Below, piece by piece: positions 50,258 to 60,015 of a stretch of DNA of 64,000 nt. A program made the position numbers and the translations under genes. This DNA comes from Kushneria marisflavi (GTDB lineage: Bacteria; Pseudomonadota; Gammaproteobacteria; Pseudomonadales; Halomonadaceae): assembly GCF_002157205.1 (NCBI RefSeq), contig NZ_CP021358.1, positions 1,302,001 to 1,366,000 of the forward strand. The letters are read 5' to 3'. The notes below the pieces were generated by a model. It was not told where the DNA came from. It did not search any database and saw only the letters and a list, made by a program, of their open reading frames with translations. Position 1 is the stretch's first letter. Every line of letters starts with the position of its first letter.

Positions 50258-51493
50258 TTAAAGATGCATGACTGGCTCTGCGCAAGCGCCGTGACCTGAG
50301 CGTGCAACGTGAACCCGCAAGCCGATAAAAAGCGCTGCCAGCAACATGACACTTCCTCCAGTAATGAACACACCCGTCACGCCACTCAGTCCAAAGACAA
50401 GACCGCCCAGCGCAGCACCTGCAGCGATCGAGGACTGCACAGAGGCGACGACCATCCCCCCCGCCGTTTCGGCCTGATCCGGTACGGCGCGAGTGACCCA
50501 GTTCGACCATGCCACTGGCACACCCCCGAATGCCAACCCCCAGAGGGCAACCAGCAGCATCAGTCCGGTCTGCGGAACAGGCAGCCAGATGATGCCAAAT
50601 GCTGCAATGCCGACCAGTGCGGGCATGACCACCAGCGTAGCGCGCAGACTGCGCTCCATAAGCCAGCCGGCCATGAGTGTTCCAAGGAAATTGGCGACCC
50701 CGAATCCCAGTAGCATGAGCGACAGGCCATCCACATCGATATGGGAAACGTTTTCGAGGGCAGGCCGAATGTAGGTGAACAATGCGTACTGGCCCGTATG
50801 GGCAAGCACACATCCCATCATGCCCATCGCAACACCGGGGCGGCGGAGCAACCCAGCGACAGAGGCAGTCTGTACCACCTTGCTCGGGGCCATGCGGGGC
50901 AGCGTAAAGACCTGAAAGAGTAGCGTCAGTGCGCCGACGGCGGCCGCTGCAATGAAGGCGCTACGCCAGCCATGAAGGCCCCCCAGATAGCTGCCAAGCG
51001 GCACGGAAACCACTGTCCCCACCGCGATACCGCTGAAGATGATGGACAGTGCGCGAGGAACAAGCCTTGCGGGCACCAGCCGCATCGCGACGGCGGCGGC
51101 CATGCTCCAGAAACCGCCCAACGCAATACCCAGCAGAACGCGCATCACCAACAGGACCGCCAGGCTCGATGACAGCGCCACCAGTAAATTGGACGCAATC
51201 ATCAGCACGGAAAAGCCCAGCAGTACCTTTCGACGATCTAGCTTCCTGGTCAGTCCCGGCACCAGCAGACCTGCAAACAGGGCAACCACTGCCGTCACCG
51301 TTACCGCCTGACCGGCCATCGCCTCGGACACCCCGAGATCCGAAGCCATCGGCGTCAAAAGACTGGCGGGAAGATATTCCGCCGTCAGCAGGCCAAACAC
51401 CCCCATGGCCAGGGAAAACACGGCCATCCACGCCGGAGTTGTCGGCGCGTTGTCGGCAGCACGCTCTGCTGCCCCAGCGACATCATTGCTCAT
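50258..51493 (-). CDS. MFS exporter, NepI/drug:H+ antiporter-like
   Basis: 411 residues with 12 hydrophobic segments. Features of the NepI/AraJ branch: LTAEYLPASLLTPMASDLGV, GLTRKLDRRKVLLG, RVLLGIALGGFWSMAAAVAMR. E. coli NepI exports purine ribonucleosides; here the substrate is unknown. Divergent from an AraC-type regulator across 97 bases, which probably controls it. Confidence 0.85.
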   Translation of the reverse strand: MSNDVAGAAERAADNAPTTPAWMAVFSLAMGVFGLLTAEYLPASLLTPMASDLGVSEAMAGQAVTVTAVVALFAGLLVPGLTRKLDRRKVLLGFSVLMIASNLLVALSSSLAVLLVMRVLLGIALGGFWSMAAAVAMRLVPARLVPRALSIIFSGIAVGTVVSVPLGSYLGGLHGWRSAFIAAAAVGALTLLFQVFTLPRMAPSKVVQTASVAGLLRRPGVAMGMMGCVLAHTGQYALFTYIRPALENVSHIDVDGLSLMLLGFGVANFLGTLMAGWLMERSLRATLVVMPALVGIAAFGIIWLPVPQTGLMLLVALWGLAFGGVPVAWSNWVTRAVPDQAETAGGMVVASVQSSIAAGAALGGLVFGLSGVTGVFITGGSVMLLAALFIGLRVHVARSGHGACAEPVMHL

Positions 51494-51590
51494 CTCGAAA
51501 TTCCAGTTAATGAAGATGGCGGAAAGTCTGGGGCTCGCTTTCCGGATGATCTATGATTCCAGCTCCTGATCTTTTGACCGAAACGCCGAA

Positions 51591-52583
51591 ATGTCCGAAA
51601 AAGCATCCTTTGCCCTGTCTTCTGATCTCATCAGTGAACTGTTAACGGGCATGCGCCTGCGTGGCGTCCAGTACCGCCGTATTCAGACGGGGCCCGAGTT
51701 TGGCCTGGGCTTCGATAAAAAGCCGGGGCATGCCTACTTCCATTATCTGGCCGTCGGCACGGCCATGCTGCGAACACGGGACGGCGCACTACATGAGCTG
51801 AAGCCTGGCAGCGCGGTATTTATCCCCCATGGCAAAGGGCATCAATTGCTATCGGATGTGCAGCAGCCATTCAGGGAAATCGATACGTTTGATGCGACGC
51901 AGTTGGGAGAATCTGTCAGCGGCGTGGATACCTGCCCTAGCACACACCCGACACCGAGTGCGGTGCTGTTCTACGGCTGCATGACGTTCGATCTTGGTGG
52001 CATGCAGGCGCTGGAAAAACTGATGCCGGACGTGATGGTGGCGGATGCCCATGGGGAGAGGTATCCGGGGCTGCCGCCCATACTGGACGCCATGAAACGT
52101 GAGATTTGCTCGGGACGTATTGGCTTTGCCGGCGTTCTGGCCCGACTGGCCGAGGTGGCGGCCGCCATGATCGTGCGGGGATGGATCGAAAGCGGGTGTG
52201 AAAACGTCTCGGGCCTTGTCGCGGCATTACGCGATCCACGTCTGGCACGCGCCATCCTGGCGCTTCATCGCCAGCCGGGTAGAGAGTGGACCGTAGCGCA
52301 ACTGGCGGCCGAGTCGCATGTGTCCCGGTCCGTCTTTGCCCAGCGCTTTCAGTCCACCATTGGCGTTTCACCGCTGCGCTATGCCACAGAGTTGCGGATG
52401 AGCCTTGCAAGCCGATGGCTGGCCGACGACAGACTATCGATCGATACGGTGGCCCAACGTCTGGGATATACCTCCCAGGCGGCGTTCAGCAGAGCATTCA
52501 AGCGTATTAATGGCCATTCACCAGGGGCCAGCCGACGCCAGGGTAGCATCGACAGGCCCGTTACACAGGCCAGCATCACATAG
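51591..52583 (+). CDS. AraC-family transcriptional regulator (cupin_6 type)
   Basis: 330 residues. An N-terminal cupin-like sensor (HYLAVGTAMLRTRDGALHEL, GSAVFIPHGKGH) and a C-terminal double HTH (WTVAQLAAESHVSRSVFAQR; VAQRLGYTSQAAFSRAFKR). This architecture often activates or represses the divergent MFS gene. Confidence 0.9.
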   Translation: MSEKASFALSSDLISELLTGMRLRGVQYRRIQTGPEFGLGFDKKPGHAYFHYLAVGTAMLRTRDGALHELKPGSAVFIPHGKGHQLLSDVQQPFREIDTFDATQLGESVSGVDTCPSTHPTPSAVLFYGCMTFDLGGMQALEKLMPDVMVADAHGERYPGLPPILDAMKREICSGRIGFAGVLARLAEVAAAMIVRGWIESGCENVSGLVAALRDPRLARAILALHRQPGREWTVAQLAAESHVSRSVFAQRFQSTIGVSPLRYATELRMSLASRWLADDRLSIDTVAQRLGYTSQAAFSRAFKRINGHSPGASRRQGSIDRPVTQASIT

Positions 52584-52743
52584 CACGCCTCAGCCCTCTT
52601 CTGCCCCAGTGCACGATCTGATGCCCCGTCACCGCGGACAGACGCTTGCGATTCTGGAATAATCCGCGCCCATTACGACAACAGCGCCCCGTCGAGCCAT
52701 CGATGGGGTGCTGTCCTTTTCGGTTGCAGCAACGAGAGAAACA

Positions 52744-54306
52744 ATGGCTTTCCTTTCCCGTCACGAGGCCGACACCTCCTTGCCACGTGCCCCCGGCATG
52801 CTGGATGCGCTTTTCCCCATTATGGCCGTGATCGTCATGCTGGCGCTGAGCGTGACGCTGTTCGGCGCTGACTCTTCCAGCGGCCCGACCCAGATCGCGC
52901 TGATCCTGGGGGCCATGCTGGCCGCTATCGTGGGTCTGAAAAACGGCCATCAGTGGCAGGCCATAGAAGAGGGCATCAACCGCGGCATTCATCTCTCGCT
53001 CGGGGCGATCCTGATTTTGCTGTCAGTCGGCGCCATGATCGGCACCTGGACGATGGGGGGCGTGGTACCGACGATGATCTATTACGGACTCGAGATCCTC
53101 TCCCCTCACTACTTCTACGCCACGGCCTGTCTGCTGTGCGCGCTGGTCTCGGTGTCGGTCGGCAGCTCCTGGACGGTGGCCGGCACCATCGGCATTGGCC
53201 TGATCGGCATCGCCAACGGGCTGGGACTGTCGAGCGCGATCACGGCTGGCGCCATCATTTCCGGTGGCTATTTCGGCGACAAGATGTCGCCGCTGTCCGA
53301 CACCACCAATCTGGCCCCCGCCTCGGCCGAGGCCGAGCTGTTCGCCCATATTCGCCACATGCTCTGGACCACCACGCCGAGTCTCATTCTGGCGCTGATC
53401 GCCTTTCTGGTACTGGGTCTGGGCGGCCCCGACCAGGTGGCTACCCCCGAGCGCATCACCGATATCCAGCAGACCCTGAGTGATCACTTCACCATCAGCG
53501 CCTGGCTGTTGCTGCCGCTGCTGGCGCTTCTGATCATGGCGTGGAAGCAGATGCCGGCGTTTCCGACCATCTTTATCGGCGCCATGCTGGGGGTACTGTT
53601 TGCGCTGGTCTTTCAGCGCGAGGCCGTGATTGGTCTGGCCGATACGCCCTCGCTGGGTCATGCCATGGCGCTTTTGAAGGGCAGCTGGATTGCACTCTAT
53701 GACGGCTACAGCGCCCGGACCGGAAATGACGCGATCGATGCGCTACTCACCAATGGTGGCATGGACAGCATGCTGACCACGGTCTGGCTGATCCTGTCGG
53801 CCATGACCTTTGGCGGCGTCATTGAACGTCTGGGGCTTCTGGAGCGCGCCGTCAGCGGTCTTCTGCGCGTGGCGCGCAGCACCTCCTCCCTGATCATCTC
53901 AACGCTGGCGACCGGTCTTGCCACCAACATCGTGACCGGCGATCAGTATCTTTCCGTGGTGCTGCCCGGGCGTATCTACAAGGCCGAGTTTCAGCGTCGC
54001 CGGCTCAAGCCGGTGAACCTGTCCCGCGCACTGGAGGACTCCGGCACGATCACCTCACCGCTGATCCCGTGGAACAGCTGCGGCGCCTATATGGCGGCAA
54101 CGCTTGGGGTAGCCACCCTGAGCTATGCGCCCTTTGCCTTTTTCAATCTGATCAATTTAGGCATCGCCGTACTTTATGCCCTGATCGGCTTTCGTGTGAC
54201 GCGCATGAGCGATGACGAGCAACCCGATCACGACGCCGAGCTGCCTACGCTCTCCGATGGACAGATCATTGACGATCAGTATGAGGCTAGCACCGGACGC
54301 GCCTGA
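52744..54306 (+). CDS. Na+/H+ antiporter, NhaC family
   Basis: 520 residues from the ATG at 52744. About 11 membrane segments and the NhaC motifs VSVSVGSSWTVAGTIG, GAIISGGYFGDKMSPLSDTT and the C-terminal GDQYLSVVLPGRIYK. It exports Na+ in exchange for protons or organic anions (malate/lactate in some NhaC members), useful in a halophile. Single gene, flanked by a perfect palindromic terminator. Confidence 0.92.
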   Translation: MAFLSRHEADTSLPRAPGMLDALFPIMAVIVMLALSVTLFGADSSSGPTQIALILGAMLAAIVGLKNGHQWQAIEEGINRGIHLSLGAILILLSVGAMIGTWTMGGVVPTMIYYGLEILSPHYFYATACLLCALVSVSVGSSWTVAGTIGIGLIGIANGLGLSSAITAGAIISGGYFGDKMSPLSDTTNLAPASAEAELFAHIRHMLWTTTPSLILALIAFLVLGLGGPDQVATPERITDIQQTLSDHFTISAWLLLPLLALLIMAWKQMPAFPTIFIGAMLGVLFALVFQREAVIGLADTPSLGHAMALLKGSWIALYDGYSARTGNDAIDALLTNGGMDSMLTTVWLILSAMTFGGVIERLGLLERAVSGLLRVARSTSSLIISTLATGLATNIVTGDQYLSVVLPGRIYKAEFQRRRLKPVNLSRALEDSGTITSPLIPWNSCGAYMAATLGVATLSYAPFAFFNLINLGIAVLYALIGFRVTRMSDDEQPDHDAELPTLSDGQIIDDQYEASTGRA

Positions 54307-54327
54307 TCAAGACCCGCCTGATCATGA

Positions 54328-54353
54328 CAACGCCGGCCCATGGGCCGGCGTTG
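54328..54353. terminator. Perfectly palindromic bidirectional terminator
   Basis: A 26-base perfect palindrome (arms CAACGCCGGCCCA / TGGGCCGGCGTTG) between convergent nhaC and SDR genes. The T-tail is minimal, but the position and the strong stem support termination of both. Confidence 0.7.
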
Positions 54354-54375
54354 TTCATTGCTTACGCGCCGGACA

Positions 54376-55176
<801 letters not shown>

Positions 55177-55189
55177 TCAAATAGCCCGC

Positions 55190-56203
55190 TCAGGCACTCG
55201 ATGAAGCAGTTCGAGTCTCGGTGGTCACTGCTGAGCGACGCGTTGCATAGCGCCGCGCCAGCATGGCACAGACAAACAGCTGAATCTGGTGAAACAGCAT
55301 CAAGGGTAGCAGCGCACTGCCGACCTGTGCGGCAGGAAACAGCACGTTGGCCATGGGCACGCCCGAAGCCAGCGTCTTTTTGGAGCCACAAAAGACGATG
55401 GTGACTTCATCTTCGCGTGAAAAGCCCATCAATCGGCTGACGGTGCGGGTCACCATCAGCACCACTGCCAGCAGCACGCAATCCACCACCATCATGGTCG
55501 CGATACTGACCCCATCGACCTGCTGCCACAGCCCGCCCACGATTGCCTCGCTGAAGGCCAGATAAACCACCATCAGAATCGAGCCGCGATCCACGATCGT
55601 TAGTGGCGCCTTGTGCTCGCGAATCCACTGGCCGATCCAGGGTTGCAGGAGCTGCCCCAACAGGAAGGGGACCAGCAGTTGCATGAGAATATGACCGATG
55701 GCCCCCAGCGATGGCCCGGCGCCGCCATCGGCATTGACGCTCAGCACCAGCCCGAGAAGGACCGGGGTAATGAACATGCCCAGAATATTGGACGCCGTGG
55801 CCGAACAGATCGCAGCCGCCACATTGCCGCCGCCGATCGAGGTAAAGGCGATCGAGGATTGCACGGTCGAGGGCAGCACGCATAAAAAAAGAATACCGGT
55901 ATACAGCGCCGGGGACAGCAGTGTCGGGGGCAGTAGCCCGATGATCAGCCCCAGTACCGGAAAGAGCGCAAAGGTGGTCAGAAAGATCACCAGATGCAGA
56001 CGCCAGTGGGTCATGCCCTTCACAACGGTTTTGGGCGATAGCCGCGCGCCATGGAGGAAAAACAGCATGCCAATGGCAATGGTGGTGGCGATGGAAAACC
56101 ATTCGGCATAGCGGCCTGAAATCGGCAGCAGCGAGGCCAGCACCACGGTGCAGACAAGATAAAGGAGGAACTTGTCGATATTGAGACGGGCAAGTAGGGA
56201 CAC
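55190..56203 (-). CDS. YfeH-like bile acid:sodium symporter family protein
   Basis: 337 residues from a GTG at 56203 (VSLLARLNIDKFLLYLV), chosen to match the YfeH N-terminus; a TTG at 56221 is the other option, and neither has a strong ribosome-binding site. About ten membrane segments; FFLHGARLS, GILFLCVLPSTVQSSIAFTS and CGSKKTLASGVPMANVLF mark the SBF-like (DUF4137-type YfeH) group. Substrate unknown. Same strand as the SDR gene, 52 bases upstream. Confidence 0.83.
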   Translation of the reverse strand: MSLLARLNIDKFLLYLVCTVVLASLLPISGRYAEWFSIATTIAIGMLFFLHGARLSPKTVVKGMTHWRLHLVIFLTTFALFPVLGLIIGLLPPTLLSPALYTGILFLCVLPSTVQSSIAFTSIGGGNVAAAICSATASNILGMFITPVLLGLVLSVNADGGAGPSLGAIGHILMQLLVPFLLGQLLQPWIGQWIREHKAPLTIVDRGSILMVVYLAFSEAIVGGLWQQVDGVSIATMMVVDCVLLAVVLMVTRTVSRLMGFSREDEVTIVFCGSKKTLASGVPMANVLFPAAQVGSALLPLMLFHQIQLFVCAMLARRYATRRSAVTTETRTASSSA

Positions 56204-56329
56204 GGCAGACTCGAAGCTCAAGCGTTCTGAAAGGTTGGATCAGCCGGGCCCTTGTCCCGACCATCCATCGATCATACGCCGGCACCAAACCTTTGGCACG
56301 CGCCAACCATTGCGCCAGACCAGACATGG

Positions 56330-56352
56330 AAAAAGCGCCCTCGGGCGCTTTT
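56330..56352 (-). terminator. Intrinsic terminator of the DUF3072 gene
   Basis: AAGCGCCC / GGGCGCTT stem with A5 before and T4 after; on the minus strand it ends in TTTTT, 32 bases past the stop. Confidence 0.85.
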
Positions 56353-56383
56353 GTTCTTCAATGCCATTCGATCGACAACAGGC

Positions 56384-56614
56384 TCAGTGATCCTCACCGC
56401 GTCCGGTCTTGTGCTGGAGCTCGTCGATCATTCTGGAAGCATCGGCCTTGTTGAGGGAGTCATCAAACTCGACACCGGCCTCTTCACACAGCGTACGAAG
56501 GTAGGAGGCTTGGGCGCCGGTCATGCGCTCATCACCGGTGGCCCAGTCGCTGGGGTCCTTTTCAAGATTGCTGGCCTGTTCGTTATGACCGGGGTCTTCC
56601 GTGCGATTCGTCAT
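56384..56614 (-). CDS. DUF3072 domain-containing small protein
   Basis: 76 residues, GGAGA upstream. ATGDERMTGAQASYLRTLCE and DASRMIDELQHKTG are characteristic of DUF3072, small cytoplasmic proteins often found near stress genes and of unknown function. Monocistronic with its own terminator. Confidence 0.85.
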   Translation of the reverse strand: MTNRTEDPGHNEQASNLEKDPSDWATGDERMTGAQASYLRTLCEEAGVEFDDSLNKADASRMIDELQHKTGRGEDH

Positions 56615-56908
56615 GTGGTTCTCTCCGTGAACGCTCTTTTAAACACTGGATAAAAATATAGTTGATGATGGACTGAATGCACGCTTTCCTGTCCCATTTC
56701 TTCTTGCCAGTACCGCAGGCCTTACAGGAATATGGCTTCCATCGCGACGGATGGTCAGTAAAGAGATTTGACTAATGACGTATTGCATCAATATCAACGC
56801 ATGTTATGGCGCGCCCTTGCGATGAGTGCTTGCATAGGAGATAACCACTGTTGCCAATGAAGGCGACATGGCCTGCAAAGCCCGAAACACGTTTCAAGGA
56901 GTAGCACC

Positions 56909-57175
56909 ATGGAAGGTATTGTCAGCAACTATCGCAATATTGTGCGCGAAGGCGGCTACACTCTGACCTCCGAGCAGGCGCCACCGCGGGACACGCCGCT
57001 GGAGTGTATCTATATCGACAATGACAGCCAGTCCATTCGCACCACCAGTGCCCGCCTGGGTCAGTCCAGGAGTCAGACGTGGTGCACCGAATGCGGTGTT
57101 ACCGAAGCCCTGATCAGCGGTTCATCTTCCTTCATTTCCTCCGTGGCCTGGCGCGCCGGTGGCCCCAGCCAGTAA
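56909..57175 (+). CDS. Small protein of unknown function
   Basis: 88 residues with a clear AGGAG site eight bases before the ATG. No recognised family. No signal peptide; one CxxC-like pair (WCTECG) near residue 59. Preceded by an AT-leaning 294-base gap and followed by 238 bases with no evident gene. Confidence 0.55.
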   Translation: MEGIVSNYRNIVREGGYTLTSEQAPPRDTPLECIYIDNDSQSIRTTSARLGQSRSQTWCTECGVTEALISGSSSFISSVAWRAGGPSQ

Positions 57176-57413
57176 TGTCCGGATGACGCTCGCTCCGGCG
57201 GGCGTTACGCCCTGAATACGACCATCCTTCATGACCTTCTCTCCTTTATGACCTCCTCTGCGCCGTACGTTGTCATCGGCCGATGCAGATAGCCATTTAC
57301 AGCGTTCATCCTCCTGATCGGTCGTGGAGTCTCCTGAAGATCGGGTGACTGGCGCGCAGTGCCACTCTCGACCCATACTTTAGCGCTCTCCCCCTGTTCT
57401 GCAGGATATCGAC

Positions 57414-58241
57414 ATGCCCCAACATGCGTCGGATCAAAACAGTACACGCCGCCTGCGTCATCGCCTGCCGGTGCGCGCCTGGCACTGGATCAACCTGTGG
57501 TGCCTGATCGTTTTACTGCTCAGTGGCCTACAGATTTTTAATGCCCACCCCGCGCTTTACTGGGGCAGTGCTTCCAGCTTTGATGCGCCCTGGCTTGAGA
57601 TGTACGCCATGCGGGGCGCCGATGGCAGCGTCCACGGCATTACCGCGCTGGGGCCCTGGCAGTTCACGACCACCGGTTTTCTGGGCTATTCAGACGAGAG
57701 CGTGCGCGGTTTTCCAGCCTGGGCGACGCTGCCCAGCTATCAGTTTCTGAGCATGGGTCGAATCTGGCATTTTTTCTTTGCCTGGCTGTTTGCGATCAGC
57801 GGCGCGCTTTTTGTCCTGTATACCCTGCTGACCGGCCACTTTCGACGCAATTTCTGGCTTGATGGTCGAGACTGGCGCGGACTCGGCCATGATGTCATCG
57901 AGCATCTGAAGCTGCGCTTTCATGCCCATTCAGGCAAATACAACAGCCTGCAGAAACTGAGCTATCTCGGTGTTGTGTTCGTCGCGCTGCCCCTGATGAT
58001 CGTGACAGGCCTTTGCATGTCGCCAACCATCAACGCCGCCGCGCCATGGCTGCTGGATCTGTTCGGCGGCCGCCAGAGTGCCCGTTCGATTCATTTCATC
58101 ACGGCCTTTTCGCTGGTGCTGTTCGCCGTGGTCCACGTGGCAATGGTGCTGCTGTCGAATCCGCTGCGCCAGTTGCGCGCCATGATTACCGGTCGCGTTC
58201 CGCGCAGCCCGTCGTCTTCCGATCAGGAGTCTTCCTCATGA
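57414..58241 (+). CDS. Cytochrome b/b6-domain membrane protein
   Basis: 275 residues, about five membrane segments. Histidines at helix positions that could ligate two hemes: His-24 (RAWHWIN), His-119 (RIWHFFFAW), His-227 (RSIHFIT) and His-241 (VVHVAMV). Related to the Ni,Fe-hydrogenase/formate-dehydrogenase cytochrome b group. It overlaps the molybdoenzyme gene by four bases (ATGA), so it is its probable electron partner. Confidence 0.87.
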   Translation: MPQHASDQNSTRRLRHRLPVRAWHWINLWCLIVLLLSGLQIFNAHPALYWGSASSFDAPWLEMYAMRGADGSVHGITALGPWQFTTTGFLGYSDESVRGFPAWATLPSYQFLSMGRIWHFFFAWLFAISGALFVLYTLLTGHFRRNFWLDGRDWRGLGHDVIEHLKLRFHAHSGKYNSLQKLSYLGVVFVALPLMIVTGLCMSPTINAAAPWLLDLFGGRQSARSIHFITAFSLVLFAVVHVAMVLLSNPLRQLRAMITGRVPRSPSSSDQESSS

Positions 58242-59020
58242 GCCGTCGAACGCCCACAGGCCCCGCCCTGACCCGCCGGGCCCTTCTGCAGCGCACCCTG
58301 CTGGGTGCCGCGGCGCTGGGACTCACCGGCTGCGATCGGCTGTCGGAAAACGAGTCCGTGGTGCGACTGCTGGGCTGCGCCGAGACGCTCAATCTCAGGG
58401 CTCAGCGGCTGCTGGCCGGGCGTGAATCGCTGGCCGTGGAGTACCCGGCCTCGATGATCTCACCGGTCTTTCGACCCAATGGCACGGTGGACCCGCAAAC
58501 GGCGCTATATCGACAGCTGGCCGCCAATGACTTCTCGGACTGGCGCCTGAGCGTGGGTGGGCTGGTACAAACGCCGCTGGAGCTCTCATTGGACACGCTT
58601 CGAACCATGCCCGCACGCACCCAGATCACCCGACACGACTGCGTGGAGGGCTGGAGCGCCATTGGCCAATGGACCGGGCCTGTGCTGGGCGACATTCTGG
58701 AGCAGGCCGGCGTGCACCGCTCGGCTCGCTACGTGGTGTTTCACTGCATGGACCAGCTTGATGGCGCACACGACTATTACGAAAGCATCGACATGGTCGA
58801 GGCCTTCCATCCCCAGACCCTGCTGGCCCATTCTCTCAACGGGGAGCCGCTTCCAGTCGGCAATGGCGCACCACTGCGGCTGCGCGTGGAGCGACAGCTC
58901 GGCTACAAAATGGCCAAGTACCTCAAGGGAATCACCCTGGTTGAGCATTTCGATGACATCCAGGGAGGCAAGGGTGGCTATTGGGAGGATCGCGGCTATA
59001 CCTGGTATGCCGGCATCTAG
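58238..59020 (+). CDS. Sulfite-oxidase-family molybdopterin oxidoreductase (MsrP/YedY-like fold)
   Basis: 260 residues. Arg-13/Arg-14 followed by a hydrophobic stretch ending LTGC (Cys-32) suggest a Tat-exported lipoprotein. Cys-135 in RHDCVEGWSAIGQWTG is the molybdenum-ligating cysteine of the sulfite oxidase family. YYESIDMVEA and LRVERQLGYKMAKYLKGI follow. Only the molybdopterin domain is present, with no heme or dimerisation domain, as in MsrP. Electrons likely pass to the overlapping cytochrome b. Confidence 0.88.
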   Translation: MSRRTPTGPALTRRALLQRTLLGAAALGLTGCDRLSENESVVRLLGCAETLNLRAQRLLAGRESLAVEYPASMISPVFRPNGTVDPQTALYRQLAANDFSDWRLSVGGLVQTPLELSLDTLRTMPARTQITRHDCVEGWSAIGQWTGPVLGDILEQAGVHRSARYVVFHCMDQLDGAHDYYESIDMVEAFHPQTLLAHSLNGEPLPVGNGAPLRLRVERQLGYKMAKYLKGITLVEHFDDIQGGKGGYWEDRGYTWYAGI

Positions 59021-59150
59021 CCTAAGGCTTTGGTCGTGTCTCACCGGTCGCAGGTTGACAAAAACTGATGCCAGGCTGAACTGAAAGCCAGACGGGGGCA
59101 ATGGTCCTGCGCCACTGCGTCCGCTTTTCATTCGATTCGGGAGATGTTTG

Positions 59151-59978
59151 ATGACCCTGTATTCCACAGCTCGCCCCACTCTGCTGGCCTCGGCCATTGC
59201 CCTGGCCTGTGCCCTTTCTGCCGGCACCGCACTGGCCGCCGACAACCAGAGCGACACACCCGAGCACCTGCGCGGTACCATCACCGCTGTCAGCGATCAC
59301 GGTTTCAGCGTCGAATCGACCAGCGACGGCAAGACCCATGACGTCAGCATCAGCGATGACACCCGTCTGGCTGGTGTAACGCCTTCAAGCCTTGATGCCA
59401 TCAAGGAAGGCACCTTCATCGGCACCGCCAACGCGCCCGGGGCCGACGGCCAGCCCTCAAAGGCGCTGGAGGTAGTCGTCTTTCCGGAATCCATGAAAGG
59501 CACTGGTGAAGGTGACTACCCATGGGATACCCCGCGTGGACATGACCAGAGCGGTTCATCAGGTGGCAAGATGGGTGGCTCCGGTGGTGGCTCGACCATG
59601 ACCAATGGCACTGTCAGCCAGACCGACAGCGGCAAGATGGGGGGATCCGGTGGCGGCTCGACCATGACCAACGGCACCGTCAGCCAGGCCGACAGCGGCA
59701 AGATGGGCGGCGCCGGTGGCGGCTCGACCATGACCAACGGCACCGTCAGCCAGTCAGGCAGTGGCGATCAGGACATGATGACGCTGACCGTGGATTATGG
59801 CGACGGTAAAAAGCAGATCATGGTACCGCGAGATGTCCCGGTTGTGGCCGTTCAGAAAGCCACCATGGACGATATCAAGAAGGGAGAAGCGGTCTTTGTG
59901 GGCGGTGACCTGTCCGCCTCGCCCGTACAGGCGAAGGTCGTGATTGTCGGTCTGGACGGCACCGTTCCGCCGATGTAA
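59151..59978 (+). CDS. Secreted protein with DUF5666-like beta domain and 22-residue repeats
   Basis: 275 residues from the ATG at 59151, with GGGAG before it (a TTG one codon earlier is possible). A signal peptide ends about ALAADN. The N-terminal part (LRGTITAVSDHGFSVES, VVVFPESMKGTGEGDYPWDT) is an OB-like fold seen in proteins next to this cytochrome b/molybdoenzyme pair. Three near-identical 22-residue repeats follow, then a second beta domain (MMTLTVDYGDGKKQIMVPRD...). Role in the redox trio unknown. Confidence 0.75.
   Translation: MTLYSTARPTLLASAIALACALSAGTALAADNQSDTPEHLRGTITAVSDHGFSVESTSDGKTHDVSISDDTRLAGVTPSSLDAIKEGTFIGTANAPGADGQPSKALEVVVFPESMKGTGEGDYPWDTPRGHDQSGSSGGKMGGSGGGSTMTNGTVSQTDSGKMGGSGGGSTMTNGTVSQADSGKMGGAGGGSTMTNGTVSQSGSGDQDMMTLTVDYGDGKKQIMVPRDVPVVAVQKATMDDIKKGEAVFVGGDLSASPVQAKVVIVGLDGTVPPM
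59565..59762 (+). repeat. Three tandem 66-base repeats inside the secreted protein gene
   Basis: Units at 59565-59630, 59631-59696 and 59697-59762 each encode GKMGG(S/A)GGGSTMTNGTVSQ plus three residues. Differences between units are mostly synonymous, which points to recent duplication with copy-number potential. Confidence 0.9.
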
Positions 59979-59990
59979 CCCTCTAAACCT

Positions 59991-60015
59991 GATGCCCGGC
60001 CCGGCGCCGGGCATC
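59991..60015. terminator. Hairpin overlapping the stop of the phosphoesterase gene
   Basis: GATGCCCGGC / GCCGGGCATC stem with 5-base loop, 12 bases past the secreted-protein stop; its right arm covers the last bases of the convergent phosphoesterase gene. T-runs are poor. Confidence 0.55.

Noticed and set aside
59565..59762. Tandem repeats as a CRISPR or regulatory repeat array
   Set aside because: Units are contiguous, in frame and coding within a signal-peptide protein.
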